From CAYMKL01 sp964390805 (lineage in GTDB: Bacteria; Chloroflexota; Anaerolineae; VGOG01), in the NCBI GenBank assembly GCA_964390805.1, contig CAYMKL010000006.1, forward strand, positions 1 to 64,000: DNA of 64,000 nucleotides, read 5' to 3'. Position numbers and translations under genes: made by a program. Under the pieces are notes generated by a model. That model was given only the letters and a program-made list of their open reading frames with translations. It had not been told where the DNA came from and searched no databases. Below, one piece after another: positions 8,445-17,849 of the stretch (its first letter is position 1; each line of letters opens with the position of its first letter).

Positions 8445-11400
8445 ATGAGTTACCATAAGTTGCTACAGCGCATCATTCGCACAGTGTTGGTCCTGTCTTT
8501 CCTGGTTGGGTGCCGCGCCGCTACACCTACACCCACACCTGTCCCGGCGACAGCTACGCCTATCCCCATTCCACCGACAGCTACGCCCACCCTCATCCCA
8601 CCGACGCCCGTCCCGACACCCACCCCTCTGCCGTCGCTTCCAGAGGTGCGATACACTCCCGTGGCCGAGGCTGCGGTGTCCCCCATCGTCGTGGACCGCA
8701 CCCCGCTCCGAGGGGCAACCCTGCAACCTGAGGGTGTCGTGGAGATCATCTTCGACCGGCTGATGGATGCGAAAGCTGTCCAGGCAGCCTTCACCCTTCA
8801 ACCGGCTGGCGGGGAAGCCATTGCCGGTGAGGCCACCTGGCCCGATAACCGGACCATGCGCTTTCAGCCAGGCCAGTCCCTGGCCCTCAACACCGCTTAC
8901 GACGTGGTGCTGACCCAGGATGCCACCGACGCGGACGGCACGCCGCTGGCAGAACCCTTCGTGTTTCGTTTCTTCACCACTGGCTTCCTGGAAGTGGCTC
9001 AGGTCATTCCCGCCCATGGCACCACTGACGTGGAGACCGACGGCACCATCACCGTCATCTTCAATCGTCCGGTGGTTCCCCTGACGACGCTGGGGCAGCA
9101 AAAAGACCTGCCACAACCTGTGGTCTTCGACCCGCCCATCGTCGGTGACGGTGAGTGGTTGAACACGTCCATTTACATCTTGCGGCCCAGCGAACCCCTG
9201 GCTGGCGGCACCACCTACACCGCCCAGGTGAAGGCCGGCTTGACCGATGCCGCGGGCGATGCCTTGCTGCCCGAAGACTTCTCGTGGCAATTTGTCACTA
9301 CCCCGCCCAAGGTGGTGTGGGTCAAGCCAGCGGACGACGCTGAACTGGTGGACGTTGACACCGCCATCACGGTCCAGTTCAACCAGCCCGTTGATGCTGA
9401 CTCGGTCCGAGCTACTTTCGGTCTTCAGGTGGGCTCCCAGGCCGTGTCCGGCCAGATCGAAGTTGACGGTGACACCGTGACCTTCACGCCGGATGCACGG
9501 CTGGCCTTCGACCAGAGCTACCAGGTCACCATTGCCCCGGGAGTGACCTCGGCGGCGGGCGGCGCCGGCATGGGCGAAGCCTACACCTGGCGCTTCACCA
9601 CCGTCCCCCTCCCGCGCATCGTTGATACCGAGCCGCGAGACGGTGAGCGCAACGCCTGGCCGTACACCGGCTTTCGGATCCAGTTCAACGCCCCCATAGA
9701 TCCGACCACGGTGATGCCCCACGTCTCCATGACCCCGCCTCTCGAGGCAACAGAGGTGTACACCTCTTATTCGCACTGGGACAACAGCTTCTTCTTCTCC
9801 TTCGGAGCCCAGCCGTCCAGCGATTACGAAGTGCGCATTGAGGCCGGGATCGCCGATCCCTACGGAAACGAGATCGAGGAGGGGCGCACGGTACGTTTCC
9901 GAACGGCAGCACTGGAGCCGGACTATCGGTTGCACGTGCCCGACATCGTGGGCACCTACAATGCCTACGATCCGGCGCGGCTGTACGTGTCCTACGTGAA
10001 CCTGAACCGCATCAACCTGCGCCTGTATCGCCTCAGCGCCGATGCCCTTCTCCAGCCCACTTATCGCCTGATCGAGAATCTGCCGGCAGAGGCGAGCCCG
10101 ATCCGCCAGTGGGAGCTCCCGCTGGAAGCCCCGTTGAACGAGCGGAGCTACGCGCCCATTGATCTGGCGGAGGACGGCGGCAGTCTCGAGCCCGGCCTCT
10201 ACCTGCTCGACACCGATGCGCCGGGCATTGATCGCGGCTACTGGGGCCGGCGACACATTCTGGTCGTGTCCCACATCAACCTGACCGTCAAGTCCGGCCC
10301 GCGGGATCACTTGGCCTGGGCGACGGATCTGGCCAGCGGAGAGCCGGTGCCCGACCTACCACTGACCTTCGCGGCACAAGAAGGCGGACTGCTGGGCAGC
10401 GCCAAGACGGATGCCGATGGCGTCGCCCGACTCGACCTGGCCTCTCAGCCCTATGGCCCCATCATGGTCTACAGTGAGGAGCCCTTCACCGCCGGGTCCG
10501 CGGAGTGGGGGCGGGGCACGTCGCCGTGGGATTTTGGACTGCAAGGCGGCTATGGCTGGTCGGACTTCCGCGTGCACACCTACACCGACCGGCCCATCTA
10601 TCGCCCAGGCCAGACGGTGTACTTCAAGGGCGTCATTCGCGCCGAGGATGACGTCAGCTACACCCCACCCGACCCTTCGATAGGCTCAGGGCAGGGCCTG
10701 GGCCAAGTCCAGGTCATTGTGCACGATGCCAACTACGAGGAAATCTACAACCAATCCCTGGACGTCAGCCAGGCCGGCACATTCCACGACCAACTGGAAC
10801 TGGGCGGCGGTGCATCCCTGGGGAATTACGGCATCAGCGTGCAGTTTCAGAATCAGCACTTTTGGACTGAATTCCAGGTGGCCGCCTATCGCGCGCCGGA
10901 GTTCAAGGTGACGGTTGATCCCGGCCCCGACGAAATCCTGAAGGGTCAGGACATCAAAGCCACTGTCCACGTCAACTACTTCTTCGGCGGCCCCGTGGCC
11001 GACGTGCCCGTCGAATGGAACGTGCTGGCAGAAACCTACATTTTTGAGCCGCCGTGGGGTGGTCGCTACAGCTTCACTGACTCCGACGATCCCTGGATCT
11101 GCTTCGACTGCTGGTGGTATCGCCGCGAGGAATATCGCCCACCGATCCTGAGCGGCAGCGGCACCACCGATGCGCAGGGCCAACTGGTCATTGAGCTTTC
11201 GGGCGCGGAGCTCCGAGAGAAGTTGCCCGAAGGCAGCGTGGAGGTGACCATCGAAGCCACCGCCACCGGACGCGACAACCAGGTCATCTCCGGTCGTTCT
11301 AGCCTCATCGCCCACCGCGGCCAGTGGTACGTCGGCCTCAGCCCACAGCGCTACGTGGGCGAAGCCGGCGATGACTTTCCCATTGATCTGATCGCCGTGG

Positions 11401-14400
11401 ATTGGGAGGGCGAACGCCTGCCGGGGCGGGAGATCGAGGTCAGTTTCTACCGCCGCGAGTGGAAGAACGTCTTCGTGGAGAACGAGGTCGGCGGCGGCAT
11501 CTGGGAGACCGAGACCGAGGACACGCTGGTTGACACCGTTCCCGTGACCACCGACGAACTGGGTGAGGCAGTGGCCAGCTTCGTCCCGCCTCAGAGTGGT
11601 TCCTACAAGGTCGTCGCCGAGGACCCGGATCCCGCCAGCGACGTTCGCTCTTCGGTTTTCGTGTGGGTCAGCGGTGCGGAGTACGTCTCCTGGCGGCGCG
11701 AGAACCACGACCGCATCAATCTGATCTCCGACAAGAACAGCTACGAGCCGGGCGAAATGGCGGAGATTCTCATTCCGTCCCCCTTCGCCGGCCCGCACTG
11801 GGCGCTGGTCACGGTGGAGCGTGGCCGCATCATCCGCCACGAGGTGGTTCCGATCACCAGCAACAGCCAGGTCTACCGGTTGCCCATCCAGGACAGCGAC
11901 GCGCCCAACGTCTACGTGTCTGTGGTGCTGATCAAGGGACAGACCGCCGACGCGCCTCTGGCCGACTACAAAGTGGGCCTCCTGCCGCTGGACGTCACCC
12001 CGCGCGCCCAGACACTGAACGTCTCCGTCAGCCCCGACCGGCCCCAGGCCCAGCCCGGCGAAGAAGTCACCTACGTCGTCCAGACCACCGACGCCGAGGG
12101 CAACCCGGTCTCAGCCGAGCTGTCGCTGGATCTGGTGGACAAGGCTGTTCTGAGCCTACTGCCTCGGCAGCCCAGCGCCATCAAAGAGACATTCTATGGG
12201 CGGCAGGGTCTGAGCATTCAGACGGCCAGCGCCTTGGCCATTTCGGTCAATCGCCTGCTTCAGGAGATCGAGGAGGACTTAGGAGGCAGGGACGAGGCAG
12301 CCCTGCAGCCTATGGCGACGGTGGTTGTTGAGAAGCAGGTAGTGGTCGAGGCAGAGATGGCCCTTGAAGCACCTCAAGCAGCTCCTCGGGCAGCAGCGCC
12401 GCCGGGCGTCGAGCTGCGAGAGGAGTTTGCCGACACCGCCTACTGGAATCCGGTGGTCACCACCGATCCCGCCAGCGGCGCAGCCGAAGTGACGGTGAAG
12501 CTGCCGGACAACCTGACCACCTGGGTGATGCGGGGGGTCGGGCTCACAGGCCAGGGCATCTCGCCGCTGAAGGTCGGTGAAAGCACATCGGAAGTAGTCG
12601 CCACCCTGCCGCTGCTGATCCGGCCCGTGGCGCCGCGCTTCTTCGTGGTGGACGACCGGGCTGAGCTGGCAGCGCTGGTCAGCAACAACACCGATACTGC
12701 GCTGGAGACCAGGGTCAGCCTGAGTGCGGAGGGCGTTTCGCTGCAGAGCGAGGCCGAGCAGACGGTGACCATCCCCGCTCGCAGCGAGACCAAGGTGACG
12801 TGGGACGTGACCGTTCAGGACGTCCCTCAGTCCCAATTGATCTTCGCCGCCGTTTCCGACCAGTACTCGGATGCCAGCAAGCCTCGCCTGACGACGGGGC
12901 CCGAAGGCTCGCTGCTGGTGCTGCGCTACTCCGCCCCCGACATCGTCGGCACGGGCGGTCAACTGATCGAGGCCGGCAGTCGAACCGAAGTCGTCGCTCT
13001 GCCGCCGCGCTTCGATGATCGCCAGGGCGAGCTCAGCATCCAGCTCGATCCCAGTTTGGCGGCTGGTATGCGCGACGGGCTCACCTACCTGAAGCACTTC
13101 CCGTACGAGTGCACCGAGCAGACCGTTAGCCGCTTCCTACCCAACGTGCTCACCTACCGGGCGCTGACCGAGTTGGGCATCAGAGACGAAGAATTGGCCG
13201 AAAAGCTACCGGGGCTGGTGGAACAGGGGCTGGAGAAGCTGTATCTCCAGCAGCACTCCGACGGTGGCTGGGGCTGGTGGGCTGACGATGAGAGCAACCC
13301 TCATCTCTCGGCCTACGTGGTGTTCGCTATCCTCAAGGCTCGCCAGGCCGGCTTCCCGGTGAGAACCGACGCCATCAGCAACGGTGAGTCGTACCTGCTG
13401 AGCCAGGTGAAGGAAACGCGCCAGTTCGAGAGCTATCGTCAAGCCAATCAGCAGGCCTTCCTGTTGTACGTGTTGGCCGAGGATGGGAAGGCGCCGACCC
13501 AAGACCTGGACGCCCTGTACGAAGATCGCCAGAAGCTCAGTCACTACGGCCGCGCCTTCCTGGCCCTGTCCCTGTCGTTAACAAACCAGGCCGAGGGGCG
13601 CGTTGACACCCTGCTGTCCGACATCAACAACGCCGCCATCCTCAGCGCCACCGGCGCCCACTGGGAGGAGGAGAACTACGACTGGTGGGCCATGAATACC
13701 GACACGCGCTCCACGGCGGTGATCCTGGACGCCCTGGCGCGGCTGGACCTGGACAACGCGCTGATTCCCAACGTGGTGCGCTGGCTCATGGTCGCCCGGC
13801 GGGACGGTATCTGGGAGACGACCTATGAAACCGCCTGGGCCCTCATCGGCCTGACCGATTGGATGCGCGTCACTGGCGAACTGGAGGCCAACTACGCTTA
13901 CACCGCCCTGCTGAACGATGGCGAGATCATGCTGGGCCAGGCCACCCTGGAAAACGTGCAGGAGAGTGTGAAGCAGAAGATAGCCATCGCCGATCTGGTG
14001 CTCGCCAGCAACCGCCTGACCATCGCTCGTGGTGAGGGGCCGGGGCGGCTGTACTACACCGCACACCTCAAGGTGTACCTGCCCGTGGAGGAGATCGAGC
14101 CCGAGGATCGAGGCGTCATCGTGCAGCGCCGCTACACGCTGGCCAGTTGCCAGGATGGCGCAGCCCTTCGACAAGCTCAGGACACCGCCTGTACCGATGT
14201 GCAAGAGGTCGCGCTCGGTGACGTGATCCGCGTAGACCTGACCATCATCGCGCCCAACGATCTGTACTACGTGGTGGTAGAAGACCCACTGCCAGCCGGT
14301 GCCGAGGCCATTGATACCGGCCTGGCGACGACCAGCCTACTGGCCCTGGAGCCCAGTCTAAGCCGGCAGCCGGAGGATGATCGTTGGTATCCGTTCTACT

Positions 14401-14612
14401 GGTGGTGGAACTGGTACAGCCGCAGCGAGCTGCGCGACGAGAAGGTCGTCCTGTTCGCCGACTACCTGCCCAAGGGCACCTACGAGTACTCCTACACCAT
14501 GCGGGCCACGCTACCTGGCGACTACCACGTGATCCCCACGGTCGCTCACGAGTTCTACTTCCCCGAGGTGTTCGGTCGGAGCGGCGGCCGGCTGCTCTCG
14601 ATTGGACGGTAG
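8445..14612 (+). CDS. Alpha-2-macroglobulin family lipoprotein with Big_5 domains
   Basis: A 2055-residue lipoprotein. The signal peptide ends in SFLVGC; a long Thr/Pro linker follows. Residues about 80-490 hold four SbsA-like Ig (Big_5) repeats, each with an I-x-F-N/D-R/Q-P-type strand. Macroglobulin and bait-type regions follow; residues about 1288-1310 contain VVVEKQVVVEAEMALEAPQ, like the stalks of neighbouring lipoproteins. The thioester motif is intact as FPYECTEQT, with Cys1556 and Gln1559 as the bonding pair, followed by GGWGWW of the thioester-domain helices. The C-terminus ends in a receptor-binding-like domain (ADYLPKGTYEYSYTMRATLPG). The family traps proteases that cleave the bait region. 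No penicillin-binding protein 1C gene is adjacent, unlike many bacterial A2M loci. Two short genomic repeats are inserted in frame (10673 and 14164). GAAAGGAG precedes ATG. Confidence 0.92.
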   Translation: MSYHKLLQRIIRTVLVLSFLVGCRAATPTPTPVPATATPIPIPPTATPTLIPPTPVPTPTPLPSLPEVRYTPVAEAAVSPIVVDRTPLRGATLQPEGVVEIIFDRLMDAKAVQAAFTLQPAGGEAIAGEATWPDNRTMRFQPGQSLALNTAYDVVLTQDATDADGTPLAEPFVFRFFTTGFLEVAQVIPAHGTTDVETDGTITVIFNRPVVPLTTLGQQKDLPQPVVFDPPIVGDGEWLNTSIYILRPSEPLAGGTTYTAQVKAGLTDAAGDALLPEDFSWQFVTTPPKVVWVKPADDAELVDVDTAITVQFNQPVDADSVRATFGLQVGSQAVSGQIEVDGDTVTFTPDARLAFDQSYQVTIAPGVTSAAGGAGMGEAYTWRFTTVPLPRIVDTEPRDGERNAWPYTGFRIQFNAPIDPTTVMPHVSMTPPLEATEVYTSYSHWDNSFFFSFGAQPSSDYEVRIEAGIADPYGNEIEEGRTVRFRTAALEPDYRLHVPDIVGTYNAYDPARLYVSYVNLNRINLRLYRLSADALLQPTYRLIENLPAEASPIRQWELPLEAPLNERSYAPIDLAEDGGSLEPGLYLLDTDAPGIDRGYWGRRHILVVSHINLTVKSGPRDHLAWATDLASGEPVPDLPLTFAAQEGGLLGSAKTDADGVARLDLASQPYGPIMVYSEEPFTAGSAEWGRGTSPWDFGLQGGYGWSDFRVHTYTDRPIYRPGQTVYFKGVIRAEDDVSYTPPDPSIGSGQGLGQVQVIVHDANYEEIYNQSLDVSQAGTFHDQLELGGGASLGNYGISVQFQNQHFWTEFQVAAYRAPEFKVTVDPGPDEILKGQDIKATVHVNYFFGGPVADVPVEWNVLAETYIFEPPWGGRYSFTDSDDPWICFDCWWYRREEYRPPILSGSGTTDAQGQLVIELSGAELREKLPEGSVEVTIEATATGRDNQVISGRSSLIAHRGQWYVGLSPQRYVGEAGDDFPIDLIAVDWEGERLPGREIEVSFYRREWKNVFVENEVGGGIWETETEDTLVDTVPVTTDELGEAVASFVPPQSGSYKVVAEDPDPASDVRSSVFVWVSGAEYVSWRRENHDRINLISDKNSYEPGEMAEILIPSPFAGPHWALVTVERGRIIRHEVVPITSNSQVYRLPIQDSDAPNVYVSVVLIKGQTADAPLADYKVGLLPLDVTPRAQTLNVSVSPDRPQAQPGEEVTYVVQTTDAEGNPVSAELSLDLVDKAVLSLLPRQPSAIKETFYGRQGLSIQTASALAISVNRLLQEIEEDLGGRDEAALQPMATVVVEKQVVVEAEMALEAPQAAPRAAAPPGVELREEFADTAYWNPVVTTDPASGAAEVTVKLPDNLTTWVMRGVGLTGQGISPLKVGESTSEVVATLPLLIRPVAPRFFVVDDRAELAALVSNNTDTALETRVSLSAEGVSLQSEAEQTVTIPARSETKVTWDVTVQDVPQSQLIFAAVSDQYSDASKPRLTTGPEGSLLVLRYSAPDIVGTGGQLIEAGSRTEVVALPPRFDDRQGELSIQLDPSLAAGMRDGLTYLKHFPYECTEQTVSRFLPNVLTYRALTELGIRDEELAEKLPGLVEQGLEKLYLQQHSDGGWGWWADDESNPHLSAYVVFAILKARQAGFPVRTDAISNGESYLLSQVKETRQFESYRQANQQAFLLYVLAEDGKAPTQDLDALYEDRQKLSHYGRAFLALSLSLTNQAEGRVDTLLSDINNAAILSATGAHWEEENYDWWAMNTDTRSTAVILDALARLDLDNALIPNVVRWLMVARRDGIWETTYETAWALIGLTDWMRVTGELEANYAYTALLNDGEIMLGQATLENVQESVKQKIAIADLVLASNRLTIARGEGPGRLYYTAHLKVYLPVEEIEPEDRGVIVQRRYTLASCQDGAALRQAQDTACTDVQEVALGDVIRVDLTIIAPNDLYYVVVEDPLPAGAEAIDTGLATTSLLALEPSLSRQPEDDRWYPFYWWWNWYSRSELRDEKVVLFADYLPKGTYEYSYTMRATLPGDYHVIPTVAHEFYFPEVFGRSGGRLLSIGR
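10673..10697. repeat. In-frame CTTCGAYARRCTCAGG repeat in the A2M gene
   Basis: The repeat CCCTTCGATAGGCTCAGGGC lies inside the A2M reading frame and is read as PSIGSGQG. Near copies occur at 14164, 40957, 47882, 52311 (reverse) and 60731, three of them also inside genes. Confidence 0.7.
14164..14184. repeat. In-frame CTTCGAYARRCTCAGG repeat in the A2M gene
   Basis: A second copy (CCCTTCGACAAGCTCAGGAC) near the 3' end of the A2M gene, read in a different frame from the copy at 10673, as ALRQAQD. It adds a short loop between family-conserved segments. Confidence 0.7.
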
Positions 14613-14629
14613 GTGGGTTGGATTTGCTC

Positions 14630-14658
14630 TTGACAAAGGGATGGCGATGTGGTATAAT
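14630..14658 (+). promoter_or_regulatory. Consensus sigma-70 promoter for the ROK/ABC/glycosidase operon
   Basis: Perfect TTGACA (14630-14635), a 17-nt spacer and perfect TATAAT (14653-14658) with an extended TGTGG. It starts 18 nt after the A2M stop codon and lies 42 nt before the ROK start. Being consensus-strength, it probably needs repression, which the ROK protein could provide. Confidence 0.8.
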
Positions 14659-14699
14659 AAACTTGCTTCAGTGAAGAAAGTAACCTGGGAGTACTTCTC

Positions 14700-15938
14700 T
14701 TGGCCCGTCTGCGCAGGGGCAACCGCGACCTCATTAAAGAGATCAACCGCAATCTGGTGCTCAACCTCATAAAAAGCCGCGGCTCCATCTCCCGCACTGA
14801 CATCGCCCGTCTCTCCAGCCTCAGCCTGGCTACCGTGTCTGGCATCACCGCTGACTTCATCGCCAGCGGCCTGGTGCACGAGCTGGGTGAGGGGGAATCC
14901 ACCGGCGGCCGGCGGCCCGTGCTGCTGCGCCTCAACTACCGGGCCGGCTTCGTGGTGGGAGTCAAGCTCATGGAGCAGGCGGTTGCCAGTGCCCTCACCG
15001 ACCTGGACGCCCAGGTCCTTCATCATCAGGTAACTCCCCTGGAAGACCAGCGTAGCCTGGCAACCGTACAGGAGGTCATCGCTGCTGCTGTGGAAGCGAC
15101 CATCGCTGCGTCGGAGGTGGAACGTCAGCGGGTACTGGGGATTGGCATCGGCCTGGCTGGGGTGGTGGACGGGGAAGCGGGGGTGTGCCGCTACTCTCCC
15201 TTCTTCGGTTGGCGCAATGTGCAATTCGCCCAGCCCTTGGCTGATCATTTCGGCCTGCCTGTGTATCTGGAGAACGACGTCAACACCCTGACCATCGCCG
15301 AGCAGTGGTTCGGCTACGGCCACGGAGTGGATCACTTCGTGGTGGTGACGGTGGGTCGCGGCGTGGGCGCCGGCATCGTGGTCAACGGTCAGTTCTACCG
15401 AGGAGCCCTGGGCGGGGCGGGGGAGTTGGGGCACATCACCCTGCAAGAGAATGGCCCACCCTGCGGCTGCGGGAAGAGGGGTTGCCTGGAGGCCCTGACC
15501 TCGGATCCGGCGATGGTGCGCCAGGCCAGGGTGGCCATCACGCTGGGGGAGCGGACGACGCTGGCTGAGGCCGAGCCATTGACCTTGGAGGCTATTGTGA
15601 CAGCAGCCGAGGCGGGGGACGAGCTGGCCCGACGACTGCTGGGCGACGCAGGACATTGGCTGGGGATCGGCATCGCTCACCTGGTGAACGTTCTGAACCC
15701 CCAGATGGTGATCGTGGGAGGCGAGGGAGTGCGGGCCGGGGAGTGGCGTTTCGGCCCCATGCGGGAGGCTATCCACGAACACGCCTTCGACAGCCTGGCC
15801 GATGATTTGCAGATCATCATTGAGCCCTCAGGCGATGAGACCTGGGCGCGGGGCGCGGCCTGCGTGGTACTGGGAGAGATATTCAAGTCACCGGTGCACA
15901 CAGGAGAGAAGATTGACTTGATAGCTGGGATGGCTTGA
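14700..15938 (+). CDS. ROK-family transcriptional regulator (NagC/XylR type)
   Basis: A 412-residue regulator, translated from a TTG start; GGGAG lies about 8 nt upstream and no closer ATG exists. Residues about 15-75 are a winged helix-turn-helix (ISRTDIARLSSLSLATVSGI). Residues about 85-400 are the ROK sugar-kinase-like fold with ENDVNTLTIAEQWFG, a phosphate-loop-like VGRGVGAGIVV, and the zinc-binding GHITLQENGPPCGCGKRGC. In NagC/XylR-like proteins a sugar binds the ROK domain and releases the repressor. It is the first gene of a carbohydrate uptake and hydrolysis locus and is the likely regulator of the promoter at 14630. The ligand cannot be read from sequence; a glucoside or glucose fits the neighbouring GH31 and GH15 genes. 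Confidence 0.88.
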   Translation: MARLRRGNRDLIKEINRNLVLNLIKSRGSISRTDIARLSSLSLATVSGITADFIASGLVHELGEGESTGGRRPVLLRLNYRAGFVVGVKLMEQAVASALTDLDAQVLHHQVTPLEDQRSLATVQEVIAAAVEATIAASEVERQRVLGIGIGLAGVVDGEAGVCRYSPFFGWRNVQFAQPLADHFGLPVYLENDVNTLTIAEQWFGYGHGVDHFVVVTVGRGVGAGIVVNGQFYRGALGGAGELGHITLQENGPPCGCGKRGCLEALTSDPAMVRQARVAITLGERTTLAEAEPLTLEAIVTAAEAGDELARRLLGDAGHWLGIGIAHLVNVLNPQMVIVGGEGVRAGEWRFGPMREAIHEHAFDSLADDLQIIIEPSGDETWARGAACVVLGEIFKSPVHTGEKIDLIAGMA

Positions 15939-15998
15939 CGGTTTTCTTTTTTGCTCAAACTTATTTCGCCAAATGAAGCAAGCTGATGGAGGAAATGG

Positions 15999-16880
15999 AT
16001 GGCCGGTGAGAAAGGGATTCGCAGATACGCTTGGATCTGTTTTTTCCTGCTCCCCAGCCTGAGCGGGCTGGTGCTCTTCACTCTCTTGCCCATTCTGGCC
16101 TCACTGGGATTGACCCTCTTCGAGTGGGATCTGCTCACGTCACCCCAGTTCGTCGGCCTGGGCAACTTCCAACGCCTGATCCGCGACCGAAATTTCTTGA
16201 CGGCTCTGGGCCACACCTTGCAGTTTATCGCTGGCTACATCCCGCTGGTGATGATCATCTCCCTGGGGGTGGCTGTGATTTTGAATCAGAGAATCAGGGG
16301 CGTGATCCTCTTTCGCGCTGCCCTTTTTACCCCAGTGGTCTCCGCTTGGGTGGCTGTCGCGCTGCTATGGAAATGGATATTCAACCCCAAGTTCGGCATA
16401 GTCAACTACTTGCTAGGGTTGATAGGCATCCAGGGCCCGGCCTGGCTGTTCGATCCACAGTGGGCCATGCCAGCCGTCATCATCACCAGCGTGTGGAAGG
16501 ACATCGGTTTCGTCATGGTGATGTTCCTGGCCGGTCTGCAAGGCATCCCCACAGAGTACTACGAGGCAGCATCCATTGACGGCGCGAGTAGCTGGCGACG
16601 ATTTCGCCACATCACGCTCCCCCTGCTCTCTCCGACCACCTTCTTCGCTCTGATCATCTCGCTCATCAACTCCTTCCAGGTTTTCGATCAGGTGTGGATC
16701 ATGACTGGCGGGGGGCCAGCCGGGGCCACCAGCGTCCTGGTGGAACAGATTGTCAAGAATGCCTTCAGTTACAGCCGCATGGGCTATGCCGCCACCCTGT
16801 CGTGGGTGCTCTTCCTGCTGGTCTTCACCGCCACGGCTTTCCAGATGCGCCTGCAGAAACGTTGGGTGACTTATGATTGA
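15999..16880 (+). CDS. ABC sugar transporter permease (MalF/UgpA type)
   Basis: A 293-residue inner-membrane protein with about six membrane helices. It starts with an N-terminal helix (FFLLPSLSGLVLFTLLPILASL) and carries the EAA loop contacting the ATPase near residues 185-205, YYEAASIDGASSWRRFRHITLP. That loop is the signature of binding-protein-dependent permeases of the carbohydrate uptake CUT1 family. GGAGG lies 5 nt before ATG. It overlaps the next permease gene by 8 nt, so the pair is cotranslated. No ABC ATPase is in the locus; CUT1 systems often share one encoded elsewhere. Confidence 0.9.
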   Translation: MAGEKGIRRYAWICFFLLPSLSGLVLFTLLPILASLGLTLFEWDLLTSPQFVGLGNFQRLIRDRNFLTALGHTLQFIAGYIPLVMIISLGVAVILNQRIRGVILFRAALFTPVVSAWVAVALLWKWIFNPKFGIVNYLLGLIGIQGPAWLFDPQWAMPAVIITSVWKDIGFVMVMFLAGLQGIPTEYYEAASIDGASSWRRFRHITLPLLSPTTFFALIISLINSFQVFDQVWIMTGGGPAGATSVLVEQIVKNAFSYSRMGYAATLSWVLFLLVFTATAFQMRLQKRWVTYD

Positions 16881-17739
16881 GACAGCGACCAGGCCAAGAG
16901 CACAATCTGTCACCGGATTGCTCCACTTCGCCCGTCAAGGGTTGTTGTACGCTATCCTTGTTGTCTGCGCGCTGTTCATGATCGTGCCCTTTCTGTGGAT
17001 GCTCTCCACATCGCTCAAGGCAGACCAGTACGTGCTGACCATGCCGCCACAGTTCTTCCCGCGTCCGTTGACTCTGAGTAGCTACACCCGACTGACTGAG
17101 TTATTCCCCATCGGCCGCATGTTCTTCAACAGCCTGTTGGTGGCCGTGCTGACCACCCTGGGCCAGCTTCTGGCCAGCTCTATGGCAGCCTATGCCTTCG
17201 CCCGCATGAGGTTCAGGGGCAGTGGGGCGCTGTTCTTGCTCTACCTGGCAACTCTCATGATCCCTTCCCAAGTAACCATCACGCCGCTTTTCATCCTGAT
17301 GCGCCACCTGGGATGGATCAACACCTATCAGAGCCTGATCCTGCCGGGCGTCTTCAGCGCCTTCGGCACGTTTCTGTTGCGACAGAACTTTCTGACCATC
17401 CCCCCAGAATTGGAAGAGGCTGCGTTCATTGACGGCGCGTCCCATTGGACCATCTACCGGCACATCATTTTGCCTTTGGGCAAGCCGGCCCTGGCCACAC
17501 TGGGGGTGTTCGCTTTCATGGGGTCGTGGAATGCCTTCCTGTGGCCCTTGTTCGTCGTTCGAGACTTGGAGCTAATGACCTTGCCCGTGGGATTGGCCAC
17601 CCTGCATGGCCGCTGGCTCACCCAGTGGAATTTGGTCATGGCGGGCACGGTTATTACCGTATTACCAATGCTGGTCGTGTATCTTTTGGCCCAGCAATAC
17701 TTCGTCAGGGGCGTTGTCCTGAGCGGTATCAAGGGTTAG
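16873..17739 (+). CDS. ABC sugar transporter permease (MalG/UgpE type)
   Basis: A 288-residue partner of the preceding permease. It has about six membrane helices, a long extracytoplasmic loop after helix 1 (VPFLWMLSTSLKADQYVLT, typical of MalG-like proteins) and the EAA loop ELEEAAFIDGASHWTIYRHIILP. It starts inside the end of the upstream gene. After its stop, 110 nt with a strong GGAGG but no clear hairpin separate it from the binding-protein gene. Confidence 0.9.
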   Translation: MIETATRPRAQSVTGLLHFARQGLLYAILVVCALFMIVPFLWMLSTSLKADQYVLTMPPQFFPRPLTLSSYTRLTELFPIGRMFFNSLLVAVLTTLGQLLASSMAAYAFARMRFRGSGALFLLYLATLMIPSQVTITPLFILMRHLGWINTYQSLILPGVFSAFGTFLLRQNFLTIPPELEEAAFIDGASHWTIYRHIILPLGKPALATLGVFAFMGSWNAFLWPLFVVRDLELMTLPVGLATLHGRWLTQWNLVMAGTVITVLPMLVVYLLAQQYFVRGVVLSGIKG

Positions 17740-17849
17740 GTCCCGTAACTTGGAAGGAGGTGGCTAAACAAGGAAACAAAATTTGAGCAACGAGCTTCGT
17801 GTTACACATGACTTTCCAAACAAATCCAAGGAGGAAAAAACAACCAACC

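Noticed and set aside
8463..10310. 615-codon open frame on the minus strand opposite the A2M gene
   Set aside because: It lies wholly within the A2M gene, which has clear domains; the antisense translation has no recognisable motif and reflects GC-biased codon use.
14511..15782. 423-codon minus-strand open frame opposite the ROK gene
   Set aside because: The plus strand encodes an unmistakable ROK protein with a consensus promoter; the antisense product has no domain.
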